NCBI GenBank assembly: GCA_019648995.1
Contig: BLXT01006838.1
Span: 533,128 to 563,307 of the forward strand
DNA length: 30,180 nucleotides
Reading direction: 5' to 3'
Source: Plakobranchus ocellatus
Lineage: Eukaryota; Mollusca; Gastropoda; Plakobranchidae
The notes under the pieces are model-generated. The model made no database searches and was not told where the DNA came from. It saw only the letters and a list, made by a program, of their open reading frames with translations. The stretch's first letter is position 1. Each line of letters starts with the position of its first letter. Position numbers and translations under genes: made by a program. This document shows, piece after piece, positions 11,401-18,498 of the stretch.

Positions 11401-14400
11401 TATGGTGGCTGATTTGAAGTACACCAAGTGGGAAATCATTTGTAATTGAACTCTGGAGTGTTTTTTTCTTTCTTTTCTGTAGTAAGCACAAGAAATAAAA
11501 ATATCTTACACAGGCCTGAATTCATATATGTCAAGGCATTTCTACTTTACCTGTATGATGTTTAGCTAATTCAGCTCCTATTAATTTCTTTGCTCTTCTA
11601 ATTTTGTAATGATAGGACAGAAATATTTGGACTGTTTAGATGATAATCAAAGCTGCTATCTATCAATTATTTCAGTAATTCTATTCTGAAATTAGACCCC
11701 AAAGCAGTGAAGTACTTAAATATATAGGAAAACATTGGAAAAACACATTTCAAGAAAATTTAATTAGGCCTTTGATCTTTCAAATAATATGATGGATGCC
11801 CTTAAGACACACTTACTAAAATTGTCCTGCAGGGAACATTTTGAGGGAAAAAAAAACAATAGCAAAGGAATTATTAATATTCATGTCAACCCCATGTGTC
11901 ATTGACATGCCTTCTGTCTTCTGCATTACCCCCTTTAATCTCTTGGACATTAAATCTCTCTCTCTCAAGTCTTACAGTCAGTATGGGTACATTATGTACT
12001 TACCATCTTTGGAAAGGCTGTCAGAGCCCCCTATAAAATATTCTACACAGTGCTTAAGTATCATTACAGCAAGAGGGTTGTTATTCCCACAAAGGTGTTA
12101 ACGACAAAATTTATTATTCTGCTGAATGAATATATTCATATTAACCTTCCATGCAACAAGTGAGGTCTAACGAGACTAGAGCATGTAAGCATAGCATAAT
12201 TTATTCCTTTTATATATATAGTTATTGTTGAGAATGTCCAACATTATACAAGTAGAGATGGAAAGGGGAGGATGGTAATGGACTCACTCAGTCAAGAGTC
12301 ATTGGTTTGCTCATTTAGGACAATGATCACCAACTCTGTAGCTCTCTCTTTCTACAGCCGGTACATGTAGGCCTAGTGATTCTCCTTCCTCTTGTTACAC
12401 CTCTTCACATTGACGACCCATCCTTATTTCTAGTGTTCAATAACTCCTCCCTATCCCCATTCCCAATTGGCACACCTTAACACACGGTCGGGAGACGGGG
12501 TGGGTTCTTGAGTTCTCTGCTGTATGATCAGGATATACAAAATGTATGCCACACACAGCACTCTGGCCCACATGCTGGGTGATCATAGCCTAGGCTCGAG
12601 TTTGGGTGGTCTAGATCTAAGCGTTCGATTTAGTTATGCTTAGATAGTGTAACGTGAGGGGGCTATGGGGCACAGCGCAGTGCCCGTCATCTTTAACTTT
12701 GATATTAATACACTGTACTGGACAATGCACATAAATATAGACCCACTTATGGCAAGTAAAGTTTCAGGCTTCGGGTGAATGGGCAAGGCAAATTTTAGAT
12801 GCTTTTTACTTTTTCTTTTTCTTTTTTAAGTTCTAGATTTCATTACCATTATTGTCATGGCAAGCAGTTTCAGTACTCATTTACAATATAAATTTTATGG
12901 CATAAATCTCTCTTTACAGCAATAGATGTCATTTAAACTGATTGAAAATGGGTTGCACTGCATTTAAAAAAAAATGTGAAAAAAATTTTACGCCGCCAGT
13001 CCTAAAGATTTTTTTTCTCCTCTGTGTTCCTAGCAGGTGTCCTCAGGGGCTGGCTTGCCAGTGTCAGTGCCACCCCCATCAGTTCCACCCAACACTGTGA
13101 CTGCAGATCAGCTAAGCTCTGACTTCTCAGGGGTTCAGGGCTCTATGTCTGGCCCTCCGCCGAACGCCCAGAACAATGGTGACTTTGGCAGCCAATCTGG
13201 TGGTGCGGGAGATTTTCAGCAGGTCTACCCAGGTAATGTAATAGAGATTTGAATGAGGCTAAATTGATGTTTTATGGAGCCTCATTAATATTTCTTTTAA
13301 GTATATATGTCAGCCACCCCGAGCAAAGTATACACATGTTGCACTGAGTTTGGTTTCAGCTACAGTTTCAGACTCATTTTTCTCTTTTCCGGGAAAATGA
13401 AACTACCATTATTTCTTAACCAATTAAACATAATATGGTTCACAATAGTCTAAATTTTTCAAAAGTAATTTTTAAAGACAACTAGTTATAATACGAAATG
13501 CTAAAGTTTGCTATATTAAAGTTTGTTTTTCTCAAAACTTCAGTCCGCCTGAGAGTGGTTACTTGCAGGTCTTTAAATGTTTATAGGGTCTTTCAGGAAT
13601 AAAATCTATTTGCTTGTGATAGTAAAAAGTCCAAATGTCAAAATTTGACGTGTATATTTTACCCAGGGTGCCTCATGTATGTAATTCATTCACACACTCA
13701 AGAAAACTTGTAGCAAATCCAGGGTATAGAGATAGTGCTTAGATTAATCTTGTAAACTTCAGACTTAATTTTTCCGAACATGACCTATTTTGTCTTCAAT
13801 TTTGGTCCAAAATGAGAAAAGTGTGTGAAAGTCCACCAACATCTTAGACCTGAGATTTCTGGCCCTCTTTGTAGGTGTTGTTTCTTTTAAACTTTTTACT
13901 CTTGCCACTGTATACTGATTTTCCTTTTCTTTAACATGAAATGCCAATGCCCACAGACACTTTCAGTACCAATATTTCTTTCTGTAGCAGCATCATATCT
14001 CTGAGATTTAGCTCATGGTGTACAAAAAAAGAAAGATTGAAATTTAACCCACTAGAGTTATGCAGTCTAAAAAGGATAAAATAGAAATCACCAAATCAAC
14101 AAAAGACGATGTATTTTTTTAAAAACTTTTTAGGAATAGTCTATGCATTTAATAATATCATAAAGTTTCTCCAACTTAAACAGGCTACAACAAGATTATT
14201 TGGTTTATTGCTTTGGTATATTCTGTACCTGGATTTTTTTGCCTCTGTGTGCATTTCAGCTAAATGTTTCTTTTTCTTCCTCCTTTTCTTAAGGCAATGG
14301 CTTCAGTGGTAGCTTTTCTAGAGGTGGCCGAGGTGGCTTCAGAGGTGGGCGTGGTGGCTCAGGAGGCAACAATGTCAGCAGAAACGGCGGACCTGGAGGT

Positions 14401-17400
14401 GTCGGCATGCACAATGGTTTTGGCAACCGTGGCGGTGGTGGGCCTGGCAACTCTAATGCTGGGGGGCGTGGAGGCCGTGGTGAGTGGAATCACAGTTTTG
14501 ATTAACCTTTTCAGGACGCTGATCCCTTTTCTGGTTATGAACAAAATGCAACCTTTTGGGACGCAGGTAACTGATTTGGTTACAAGGACTTTACACCCCT
14601 TTAGGACGCTGACCTCTGCTGCGGTTACCCTAGAGTTTCGCATTCTTATATGATGATTTTATACAAATTTTCAAAAGACGCAAAAATTAGTGCGTCCATA
14701 GGGAATTTTAATGATTTGGGTGGTGCGTACAAAGTTGATGTTCTCCCAATCTTGAAACACATTTTGTGTATTTAACTCAAAATGCACCATTTGGCTGAAA
14801 TAGCCACGATGAATTTCCAAAAGTTAGATGATGACTTGAGCTCTTCAAAGTTTTTTAAAATGACATTTATTCATTACCAATTATTGTTTACATTGATTGT
14901 ATGAACATTTTAATGCATCTCTACTTAAGAAAGCAAAATTATGGATGTCAGTTTTTCTTAATATACTTTTTTACCATTGTACCAAAGTACACTTAGAATT
15001 TGAAAATCAATCCAAAATCATTATCAGATGCTTTCTTGTATGTAAGTGTGTATAGTTTGTCCGTTACCCATTATTTTTATCACAGTTTTGGCTTCTTCAT
15101 TTTGATATTGAGCAATTTAATCTATCTGTTCTTCCCTTACTTCAATCAAATCAACATTTTTTCAACCAAACACATTTTATGATCTTATATATATATGTAT
15201 ATATATATTTTTTTAATATGTTTTCTCTCGTCGTTTCTAACCAGGTGGTTACCAGAGTTATCAACCCAACGCAGGCTACAGGTCTGAAAGTTTCCAAGGA
15301 GGGTTCAATAATGGTGGCAGCTCTGGTGGCGGCTTTGGCAACCAGGGGTTCAATAAGCGAGGTGGTGGTGGCATGGGAGGCTCAGGGGCTCAGGGTGGAG
15401 GTCAAGGCGGCTACAACAGAGGTGGCAGTGGTGGCATGGGCCGAGGTGGACCTGGAGGTGAGAGTAAGGGAACGAGAAGGTTTTTTTTTTTTTNNNNNNN
15501 NNNNNNNNTTTGTAAGTTGAGTCATAAAGTAGTCCTTGGAGTACTTTCATAGTCATGTGTGTGGACAGCAAGTACTTGCATATTTGAGTTTAATAAAAGA
15601 TATTTAGGAGCTGTGCAAAATAATCTGATACAACCAAAATTTGAGGCGTTTAATGCTTCCAAGAAAACTCTGACCATAGGTTTTAAGTTGTGTCAAGCAA
15701 AGCAAGGCCTCCTAAAACTCAAGAGGGAATCTCTGTGTGAAAAGGTGATAATTTTGATCTGTACTTGTATTTACTATGTTTTTTCCTGCCACAAAACATC
15801 TCTTTTTGTGATGATAGTACACAGATATGCTTTAATAAGTAACTTTTGTGACCAGCAAAGTCAGTTTACAGTATGCAGACCTGCCAATTTTCCGTTTTCG
15901 TCGGGAAAAATCCCGGTGAACGCCTATAAATTCCGTTTTCTGGGCTGCCCCGCTAAAATCCCGCTCAGTTGTCCCGATGGACGGGAAAAAATTATCTCGT
16001 TTTATCCGTTGGATCCATGCAATATCTACCGACGTCTACTCTTTACCTATTTAAATAGCATTGAACATTTTTAAATTACTATCGACATAACCCAAGTATC
16101 CAATCTGCGGTCCGTACCGTTTATTCAACATTCTGTGTAAAGAGACCGAACAGCTTCTGTGCTACATGCAGACATGCCGGCATTATGCTTTAGGCGTAAT
16201 TCATCCCGCCAATGGGGAAAATTTTACACTTAGGCTGTTTAACTACAGGCTTGTGCTTTTGTTTCATTTTGTGCAATTTTCTTTCCATTCACATAATACA
16301 AAAATGCGATATCAATGGAAAATTGATCCTCGGTTTTTTTTTAACTGCCCTAGAAGTAGACTGGCGTAGTTTCTTTGATCTTATACCAGGCTTGCAAAGT
16401 GTCGTTAAGGGGGGGAGAGAAGAAGAGAAGGGAAGGGAAGTTCTGTAACTCAATAGACCCTCGGCGCTAGTGGTAAGGTAACCAACACAGTCTTGACAGC
16501 TAAAAAAATCCTTTTCTCGCCCCCCCCCTCAAACCAAGAGCTCAGAATGCCATCTAGCACTGATATGCAGTAGGCCTAGAGTGATAACTAGTTTACCATG
16601 TCGGCAATAGATCAAAGAAATCAAAGGTTGGTTTTTGGGAGTTGCAGCCCAACCTTCGAGCCAGTCCCACATCAGAGTAATTTGAGATACCGGCAATGTC
16701 TAGATTTGACACTCTATGAATGGTGGTGTGCGTACAAACTGCCATACATTTACAAAAACAAACTTAATACCGCATTTTTTCATAATACATAATTTATCTT
16801 ATTAATAATAGCTAAGATGGTTTGTGCTAGATCTACTTTGAAAAATCCCATTAGATCTGCACACCAAGTAAAAAACTATATCTAATGCACTGAAGCCTAG
16901 CCACCCTACCATCCAATCTAAACTCTCTCTCTCTCTCTGTCTGTCTCAGTCTCAGTCTGCTCAGTTTTTAAAAATGTTATTTTCCTCTTCTTTAGTTGTA
17001 ATGTTAGCGTCGATGTGGATTTTTTTTTTGTTTTTTCGTTTGTTAGGCTATGTTCTGATGTTTTCTTTGTCCAGTCTCTTTCTCTCTCTTTCTCTCTCTC
17101 TCTGTTTCTCCTTTTATCACTCTGAGTGTCCCTCAGTAATTCTCACTCTTTCTCTTCTTATTTCTCTCCCTCCCCCTCTCTCTCTCTCTTTCTCTGTTTC
17201 TCTTTTATCACTCTGTGAATGTCTCTCAGTAATTCTCACTCTTTCTCTCTGTTTCTCTTTTATCACTCTGTGAGTGTCTCTCAATAATTCTCATTCTTTC
17301 TCTGTTTTTTTTCTTTCTCTCTCACACTCTCTCACTCTAGGCAATATCAAGATCCAGGACATATTTTTAATTTCGCTACACTCTGAATTTTGTCTCTTTA

Positions 17401-18498
17401 TGTATAATCAAAATTTGATAATGGTCCTAGAGATCTTATTTAGGCTTTAGTCAAGGCCTTAGCCTACACAGACAATAAATTAATACATTGTAGGTCGACA
17501 CAACTTGCGGGGATCTCAATTTCAAATAGAGCAAAAATAAAAGATTCCATGTTTTCTTTTATTTAATATACACTGGGTCACAATTTTAAGCCATTCTGAG
17601 ATTCTGTAGACCTGTTTCACATAGATTTTCTTTTTTTTTCATGTAACCCTTTATTGAATGAGCAAGATTTTGAATTTTATACACTGTAGTGCACCTTTAA
17701 AAAAATTCATCATCCAGGCCCTAAGCTTACAGATCTTTAAGGCTTGATAAATGGTGATATTATTGGACAAATGGCAGTGAGTAGGGAGATACTTTCTTGC
17801 ATCTTTAGAGTCGAAAATGCATAAATTATCCTCTGATATATTATACTTACATATTATGGAATGTCTATTGTCGAGGATATAATTAAGGTGTAATACGGTT
17901 TATCCATGTGCATTTAATTGTATACTAACATATTCCTGTGAGACTTTCTAAATTCCTGTGAGTAGAGGTGAATATTCCTGTGAGAACAATTTGGGGTTGG
18001 CAGGTCTGAGTATGTTTATTAATTGTTTCTTAAAAATTGGCAGTTTCGATTTGAGGTAGGTGCTTATGGCTTTGGGGTTAACTAGACTGCCCAGAAATTG
18101 CATCAGTACCCTTTTATAGAGGGGAGCCAAATACACCTGTGGTCAGTAGAAATGTTTAACAGATTTGTTAATTAAAAATCAGGTCATACCAGAATTTAAC
18201 TAAAATAAACAATTTCTTGTCTAAATAAACTGTACATCAAAGTGTTGGTGTAATTCTCTCTCTCCTCCCCCCCCCCCGTTTCAGTGCCTAGAAAATGCTT
18301 TTTTTTTCATATAAACTCATAATTTGAGGTAGAAGCAACAGAAAATCCTTATTACAAACTAATTGTTAAATTTTCCCCATCTTTCATCTTTCCCAACCAG
18401 GAATGCGAGGAGGCATGCCCCGAGGTGGCGGCGGCCAGGGTGTTCCCCGAGGAGCTCCACGCGGGAATCAGTTCAACAGACCGACTCCTGCTCAGTAA
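372..18498 (+). CDS. CAPRIN1: Caprin-1 homologue, 13 exons, 5' end outside window
   Basis: Join of 372-434, 3093-3179, 4301-4462, 4701-4941, 5523-5725, 6247-6451, 6861-7099, 9401-9583, 11178-11279, 13037-13232, 14294-14479, 15245-15457 and 18401-18498. These total 2178 nt, or 725 residues plus TAA, and every junction is GT/AG with phase preserved. The order of parts matches vertebrate Caprin-1: a helical homology region, an acidic linker, an FIQ motif followed by ADPAVIAAQP, a Q-rich stretch, an FQSM motif and an RGG-rich tail. Caprin-1 is a cytoplasmic RNA-binding protein that partners G3BP and FMRP in mRNPs and stress granules and restrains translation; that role is carried over from the family. 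The first coding exons and promoter lie upstream. Vertebrate Caprin-1 is about 700 residues, so the full protein here is probably somewhat longer. No C1q domain (as in Caprin-2) is seen before the stop. Confidence 0.9.
907..1191. promoter_or_regulatory. Promoter-like cluster inside the first visible intron
   Basis: A perfect serum-response CArG box CCATATATGG lies at 907-916, a CCAAT at 1028-1032 and a perfect palindromic cyclic-AMP response element TGACGTCA at 1051-1058. A YY1-like AAAATGGCC follows at 1181-1189. These are exact consensus matches within 300 bp of relatively GC-richer sequence. An ATG at 1184 in a reasonable context opens only a 19-codon frame, so no protein exon is supported. 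The patch could be an alternative internal promoter, an enhancer, or part of an old mobile element. Confidence 0.35.
1177..1315. repeat. 15-bp perfect inverted repeat
   Basis: TGAGAAAATGGCCGA at 1177-1191 is exactly complementary to TCGGCCATTTTCTCA at 1301-1315, with a 109-bp spacer. Pairing does not extend beyond the 15 bp on either side. It may be the ends of a small mobile element or a long-looped hairpin in the pre-mRNA. No clear target-site duplication was found next to the arms. Confidence 0.6.
2901..3048. repeat. 84-bp direct tandem duplication beside a splice acceptor
   Basis: CACTTCAGTCAGTTAACAGT begins at 2901 and again at 2985. The two copies stay almost identical through TTTAGCCCATGATAT, with a few small changes (GTAGGG against GTGGG, AAGAATAA against AATAATAA). 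The second copy ends about 45 bp before the acceptor of the exon at 3093, so the duplication includes sequence likely to carry the branch point and pyrimidine tract. Confidence 0.85.
3093..3179 (+). CDS. CAPRIN1: Caprin exon b: helical region
   Basis: This exon encodes residues 22-50. It contains YEQVTHDLEFARELHKQF, which lines up with the YQEVTNNLEFAKELQ stretch of vertebrate Caprin-1 and is one of the most recognisable matches in the window. The acceptor is TTTTTTCATCAG and the donor is GAG|GTATGA. It is phase 0 at both ends and 29 codons long. The segment belongs to the amino-terminal caprin homology region used for dimerisation and protein contacts. Confidence 0.9.
3180..4300 (+). other. 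Intron, 1.1 kb
   Basis: AT-rich intron with several poly-A and poly-T tracts. It ends in a long T-rich tract and TTCCTATTCAG. I see no other feature in it. Confidence 0.85.
4301..4462 (+). CDS. CAPRIN1: Caprin exon c: basic helix and homology region
   Basis: This exon encodes residues 51-104 (54 codons, phase 0 at both ends). It begins HEKMAKKQAKREKIERQ, a strongly basic helix, followed by LQLQSLLDLLGGDKVREDF. The latter matches the conserved LELQYVLDKLGDDEVRTDL segment of vertebrate Caprin-1. The acceptor is TCCTATTCAG and the donor is GTG|GTAAGT, an excellent match to consensus. Confidence 0.93.
4701..4941 (+). CDS. CAPRIN1: Caprin exon d: core of caprin homology region 1
   Basis: This exon encodes residues 105-184 plus the first base of a split glycine codon. 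The key stretches are LTEDNLNQLDELYQAISP, AAEHLVAILDGK and VVGTTYKEIKELI, ending in CGYFEKMAS. They align one for one with the vertebrate LSEEELSLLDEFYKLV, HLWDLLEGK, VCGTTYKVLKEIV and SNYFD blocks. This is the strongest evidence for the family assignment. The acceptor is TTTCATGTAG and the donor is G|GTAATT (phase 1). Confidence 0.95.
4942..5522 (+). other. Intron, 0.58 kb, with poly-T tract
   Basis: AT-rich intron with a run of about 25 T at 5376-5400. Nothing else is seen. Confidence 0.85.
5523..5725 (+). CDS. CAPRIN1: Caprin exon e: acidic linker
   Basis: This exon encodes residues 185-252. It is dominated by Glu and Asp, including EDEADED and DEDVEDDDEQQ, then runs into NEQQPIDLTVNATE and ends IPSQ. 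Composition and position fit the disordered acidic linker that follows the helical region in caprins. The acceptor is ATCTTGCAAAG and the donor is CAG|GTAAGA. It enters in phase 1 and leaves in phase 0. Confidence 0.88.
5726..6246 (+). other. Intron, 0.52 kb
   Basis: AT-rich intron ending in a pyrimidine-rich tract (TTTGTTTCTCCCCTCTCTG) before GCAAG. Overlapping open frames on both strands appear to be chance. Confidence 0.8.
6247..6451 (+). CDS. CAPRIN1: Caprin exon f: G3BP-binding FIQ motif
   Basis: This exon encodes residues 253-320 plus one base. It starts HPNTLEQDAFFGPSS, passes through a Ser/Pro/Gln linker and ends RPFQFIQTSYIMQDVG. The FIQ at residues 309-311 (within 6406-6441) matches the YNFIQDSMLDF core that vertebrate Caprin-1 uses to bind the NTF2-like domain of G3BP. 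Across the next junction ADPAVIAAQP matches DPAIVSAQP, so the alignment holds on both sides. The donor is G|GTAAGT. The acceptor GCAAG at 6242-6246 keeps phase 0 with the previous exon. Confidence 0.87.
6452..6860 (+). other. Intron, 0.41 kb
   Basis: AT-rich intron with runs of A and T just before the acceptor GCTGTTTTAG. No other feature is seen. Confidence 0.85.
6861..7099 (+). CDS. CAPRIN1: Caprin exon g: glutamine-rich low-complexity region
   Basis: This exon encodes residues 321-400. It begins with the conserved ADPAVIAAQP, then LQFMSQSFESS. Two glutamine tracts follow, PPQQQQQQQPD and VQQQQQQPPQ in character, built of mixed CAG and CAA codons. It ends DFGSQSFGQPGLHQ. The composition is prion-like and suited to phase separation, consistent with a stress-granule protein. 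The donor is CAG|GTCAGA. Confidence 0.9.
7331..7414 (+). CDS. Possible cassette exon between exons g and h
   Basis: An unusually strong pyrimidine tract (about 7250-7328) ends in CTATCTGAG. The next 84 nt are open in the required phase 0, contain the GC-rich core GGTGGACTGGGTGGACTGGG and could end at GTATCT (7415). An 84-nt exon would be frame-neutral and add 28 residues (start IAAGWWTGWTGYSS). The tryptophan-rich peptide does not look like its neighbours and no homology is known to me, so it may equally be a spurious tract. Confidence 0.2.
9162..9184. repeat. 23-bp perfect palindrome
   Basis: AATCTGCAGAT, a central A, then ATCTGCAGATT. The arms are exactly complementary. TTTGGCCAAA, another palindrome, lies just upstream at about 9142-9151. 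Confidence 0.7.
9401..9583 (+). CDS. CAPRIN1: Caprin exon h: Pro/Ala/Ser linker
   Basis: This exon encodes residues 401-461, starting TDSRYQPGPAGLPVEEVAP and ending IPMPPSQLQ. It is 61 codons long and phase 0 at both ends, so skipping it would not shift the frame. The sequence is disordered in character and not strongly conserved. The acceptor is CCACCAGCAG, a NAGNAG pair, so the exon may start at 9398 or 9401 and include or omit one Gln. The donor is CAG|GTAGGG. Confidence 0.82.
10753..10870. repeat. Dispersed repeat, copy B
   Basis: This is the second copy of the repeat at 1-124, with a few substitutions and a short deletion near its left side. It ends in GGCATGTCTG at 10861-10870. That end differs by one base from the terminal GGCAGGTCTG of the 2.1 kb transposon at 15876-18008, suggesting related element families. 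The left boundary is uncertain. Confidence 0.8.
10910..11025 (-). CDS. Possible antisense exon or mobile-element coding fragment
   Basis: On the minus strand a good acceptor, TTTGTTTACCATTCAG, precedes 116 open nt, and a GTAAGG donor follows. The frame reads GLGTDGKFATRTEG then PFRFPDMNVLTSATNAEV, a protein-like composition, and remains open beyond the donor into repeat copy B. The + strand is also open over much of the same stretch, which weakens the case. It could be a remnant of an element-encoded protein, a nested antisense gene or chance. I do not recognise the sequence. Confidence 0.22.
11178..11279 (+). CDS. CAPRIN1: Caprin exon i: FQSM motif of the C-terminal domain
   Basis: This exon encodes residues 462-495: DQNQMDQSQQQRQQQ, then KKFQMNASAPVFQSMYTQ. 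The APVFQSM part matches the AAPFQSMQTVFNMNAP block of vertebrate Caprin-1 and anchors the C-terminal half of the gene to the family. It is 34 codons long, phase 0 at both ends. The acceptor is TTGACCAG and the donor is CAG|GTAAGA. Confidence 0.88.
11280..13036 (+). other. Intron, 1.76 kb
   Basis: Mostly AT-rich. The stretch 12240-12760 is richer in G and C and different in texture (for example GGTCGGGAGACGGGGTGGG near 12486), possibly an old inserted element, but I found no terminal repeats or coding frame. The intron ends TTTTTTTCTCCTCTGTGTTCCTAGCAG. Confidence 0.75.
13037..13232 (+). CDS. CAPRIN1: Caprin exon j: Pro/Ser/Gly linker
   Basis: This exon encodes residues 496-560 plus one base of a split glycine codon. 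It begins VSSGAGLPVSVPPPSVPP, passes DQLSSDFSGVQGSMSG and ends DFQQVYPG. It is disordered and leads into the RGG region. The acceptor is CCTAGCAG, a second NAGNAG site, so the exon may start at 13034 with an extra Gln. The donor is CAG|GTAATG. Confidence 0.87.
13233..14293 (+). other. Intron, 1.06 kb
   Basis: AT-rich intron ending in TTTCTTTTTCTTCCTCCTTTTCTTAAG. No other feature is seen. Confidence 0.85.
14294..14479 (+). CDS. CAPRIN1: Caprin exon k: first RGG-rich segment
   Basis: This exon encodes residues 561-622 plus one base. It opens GNGFSGSFSRGGRGGFRGG and continues with GGRGGSGGNN, GFGNRGGGG and ends AGGRGGRG. Clustered RGG boxes bind RNA and are methylated by arginine methyltransferases in this family. 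The acceptor is TTTTCTTAAG and the donor is G|GTGAGT. Reading through the donor would add only about eight residues before TAA. Confidence 0.92.
14480..15244 (+). other. Intron, 0.77 kb
   Basis: Begins with the 45-bp tandem repeat. Downstream, GACGCAAAAATTAGTGCGTC (14679-14698) can form a small hairpin. The 3' end carries a TA-rich run near 15185-15210 and the acceptor TTTCTAACCAG. Confidence 0.8.
14506..14640. repeat. 45-bp tandem repeat, three degenerate units
   Basis: GGACGC occurs at 14514, 14559 and 14604, exactly 45 bp apart. In each unit GGTTAT or GGTTAC follows 19 bp after the start of GGACGC, and each GGACGC is preceded by a CCTTT-type run. The rest of the unit has diverged. The array starts 27 bp after the splice donor of the RGG exon. 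One forward frame stays open across it (period 15 residues), but this is not the caprin frame. Confidence 0.7.
15245..15457 (+). CDS. CAPRIN1: Caprin exon l: second RGG and Tyr/Asn/Gly-rich segment
   Basis: This exon encodes residues 623-693 plus one base. It begins GYQSYQPNAGYRSESFQGG, continues GFGNQGFNKRGGGGMGG and ends YNRGGSGGMGRGGPG. The aromatic-and-glycine composition resembles the end of vertebrate Caprin-1 and of other granule proteins. The acceptor is TCTAACCAG and the donor is G|GTGAGA. A 15-base assembly gap follows 36 bp after the exon. Confidence 0.92.
15494..15508. other. Assembly gap of 15 N inside an intron
   Basis: Fifteen undetermined bases follow a T run. The true length is not known. 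It lies in the intron before the last coding exon and does not affect the coding chain. Confidence 1.
15870..15875. repeat. Target-site duplication, left copy
   Basis: AGTATG abuts the left inverted repeat of the transposon, and the same hexamer abuts the right one. Confidence 0.8.
15876..18008. mobile_element. Non-autonomous DNA transposon with 12-bp TIRs and 6-bp TSD
   Basis: The left end CAGACCTGCCAA (15876-15887) is exactly complementary to the right end TTGGCAGGTCTG (17997-18008). Both are directly flanked by AGTATG (15870-15875 and 18009-18014), a perfect 6-bp target-site duplication. Near the left end TTCCGTTTTC recurs, with GGGAAAAATCCCG; near the right end ATTCCTGTGAG occurs three times (about 17933-17984). 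Such subterminal repeats often bind transposase. Inside is a long CT-rich satellite. I see no transposase frame, so it is non-autonomous. A 6-bp duplication is uncommon among cut-and-paste families; I do not assign one. Confidence 0.82.
16923..17339. repeat. CT-rich microsatellite and degenerate minisatellite
   Basis: Long runs of CT and CTTT are mixed with a longer unit containing TTTTATCACTCTG followed by AGTGTC and CAGTAATTCTCACTCTTTC. That unit begins near 17111, 17202 and 17256. The array lies inside the transposon. Confidence 0.85.
18009..18014. repeat. Target-site duplication, right copy
   Basis: AGTATG directly follows the right terminal repeat and is identical to 15870-15875. Confidence 0.8.
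18401..18498 (+). CDS. CAPRIN1: Caprin last coding exon: RG-rich C terminus
   Basis: This exon completes the split glycine codon and encodes residues 694-725: GMRGGMPRGGGGQG, VPRGAPRGNQFNRP, then TPAQ and TAA. The short arginine, glycine and proline-rich end resembles the GPRGAPRGRGG and NRGMP region near the end of vertebrate Caprin-1. The acceptor is TCTTTCCCAACCAG. The stop codon lies within AGTAAGG, which superficially resembles a splice donor. Confidence 0.92.

Larger units (their letters stand above)
15458..18400 (+). other. Last intron, 2.9 kb, mostly one transposon
   Basis: Contains the assembly gap and then the DNA transposon at 15876-18008, which makes up most of its length. It ends TTTTCCCCATCTTTCATCTTTCCCAACCAG. 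A 171-codon open frame at 15559-16074 crosses the transposon border and looks accidental. Confidence 0.8.

Noticed and set aside
14359..14643. Antisense open frame over the RGG exon
   Set aside because: It is a shadow of the glycine-rich coding strand; GC-rich GGN codons leave the reverse strand free of stops.
15559..16074. 171-codon open frame, the longest in the window
   Set aside because: It starts in ordinary intron, crosses the transposon's left border and has no protein-like composition or recognisable motif.
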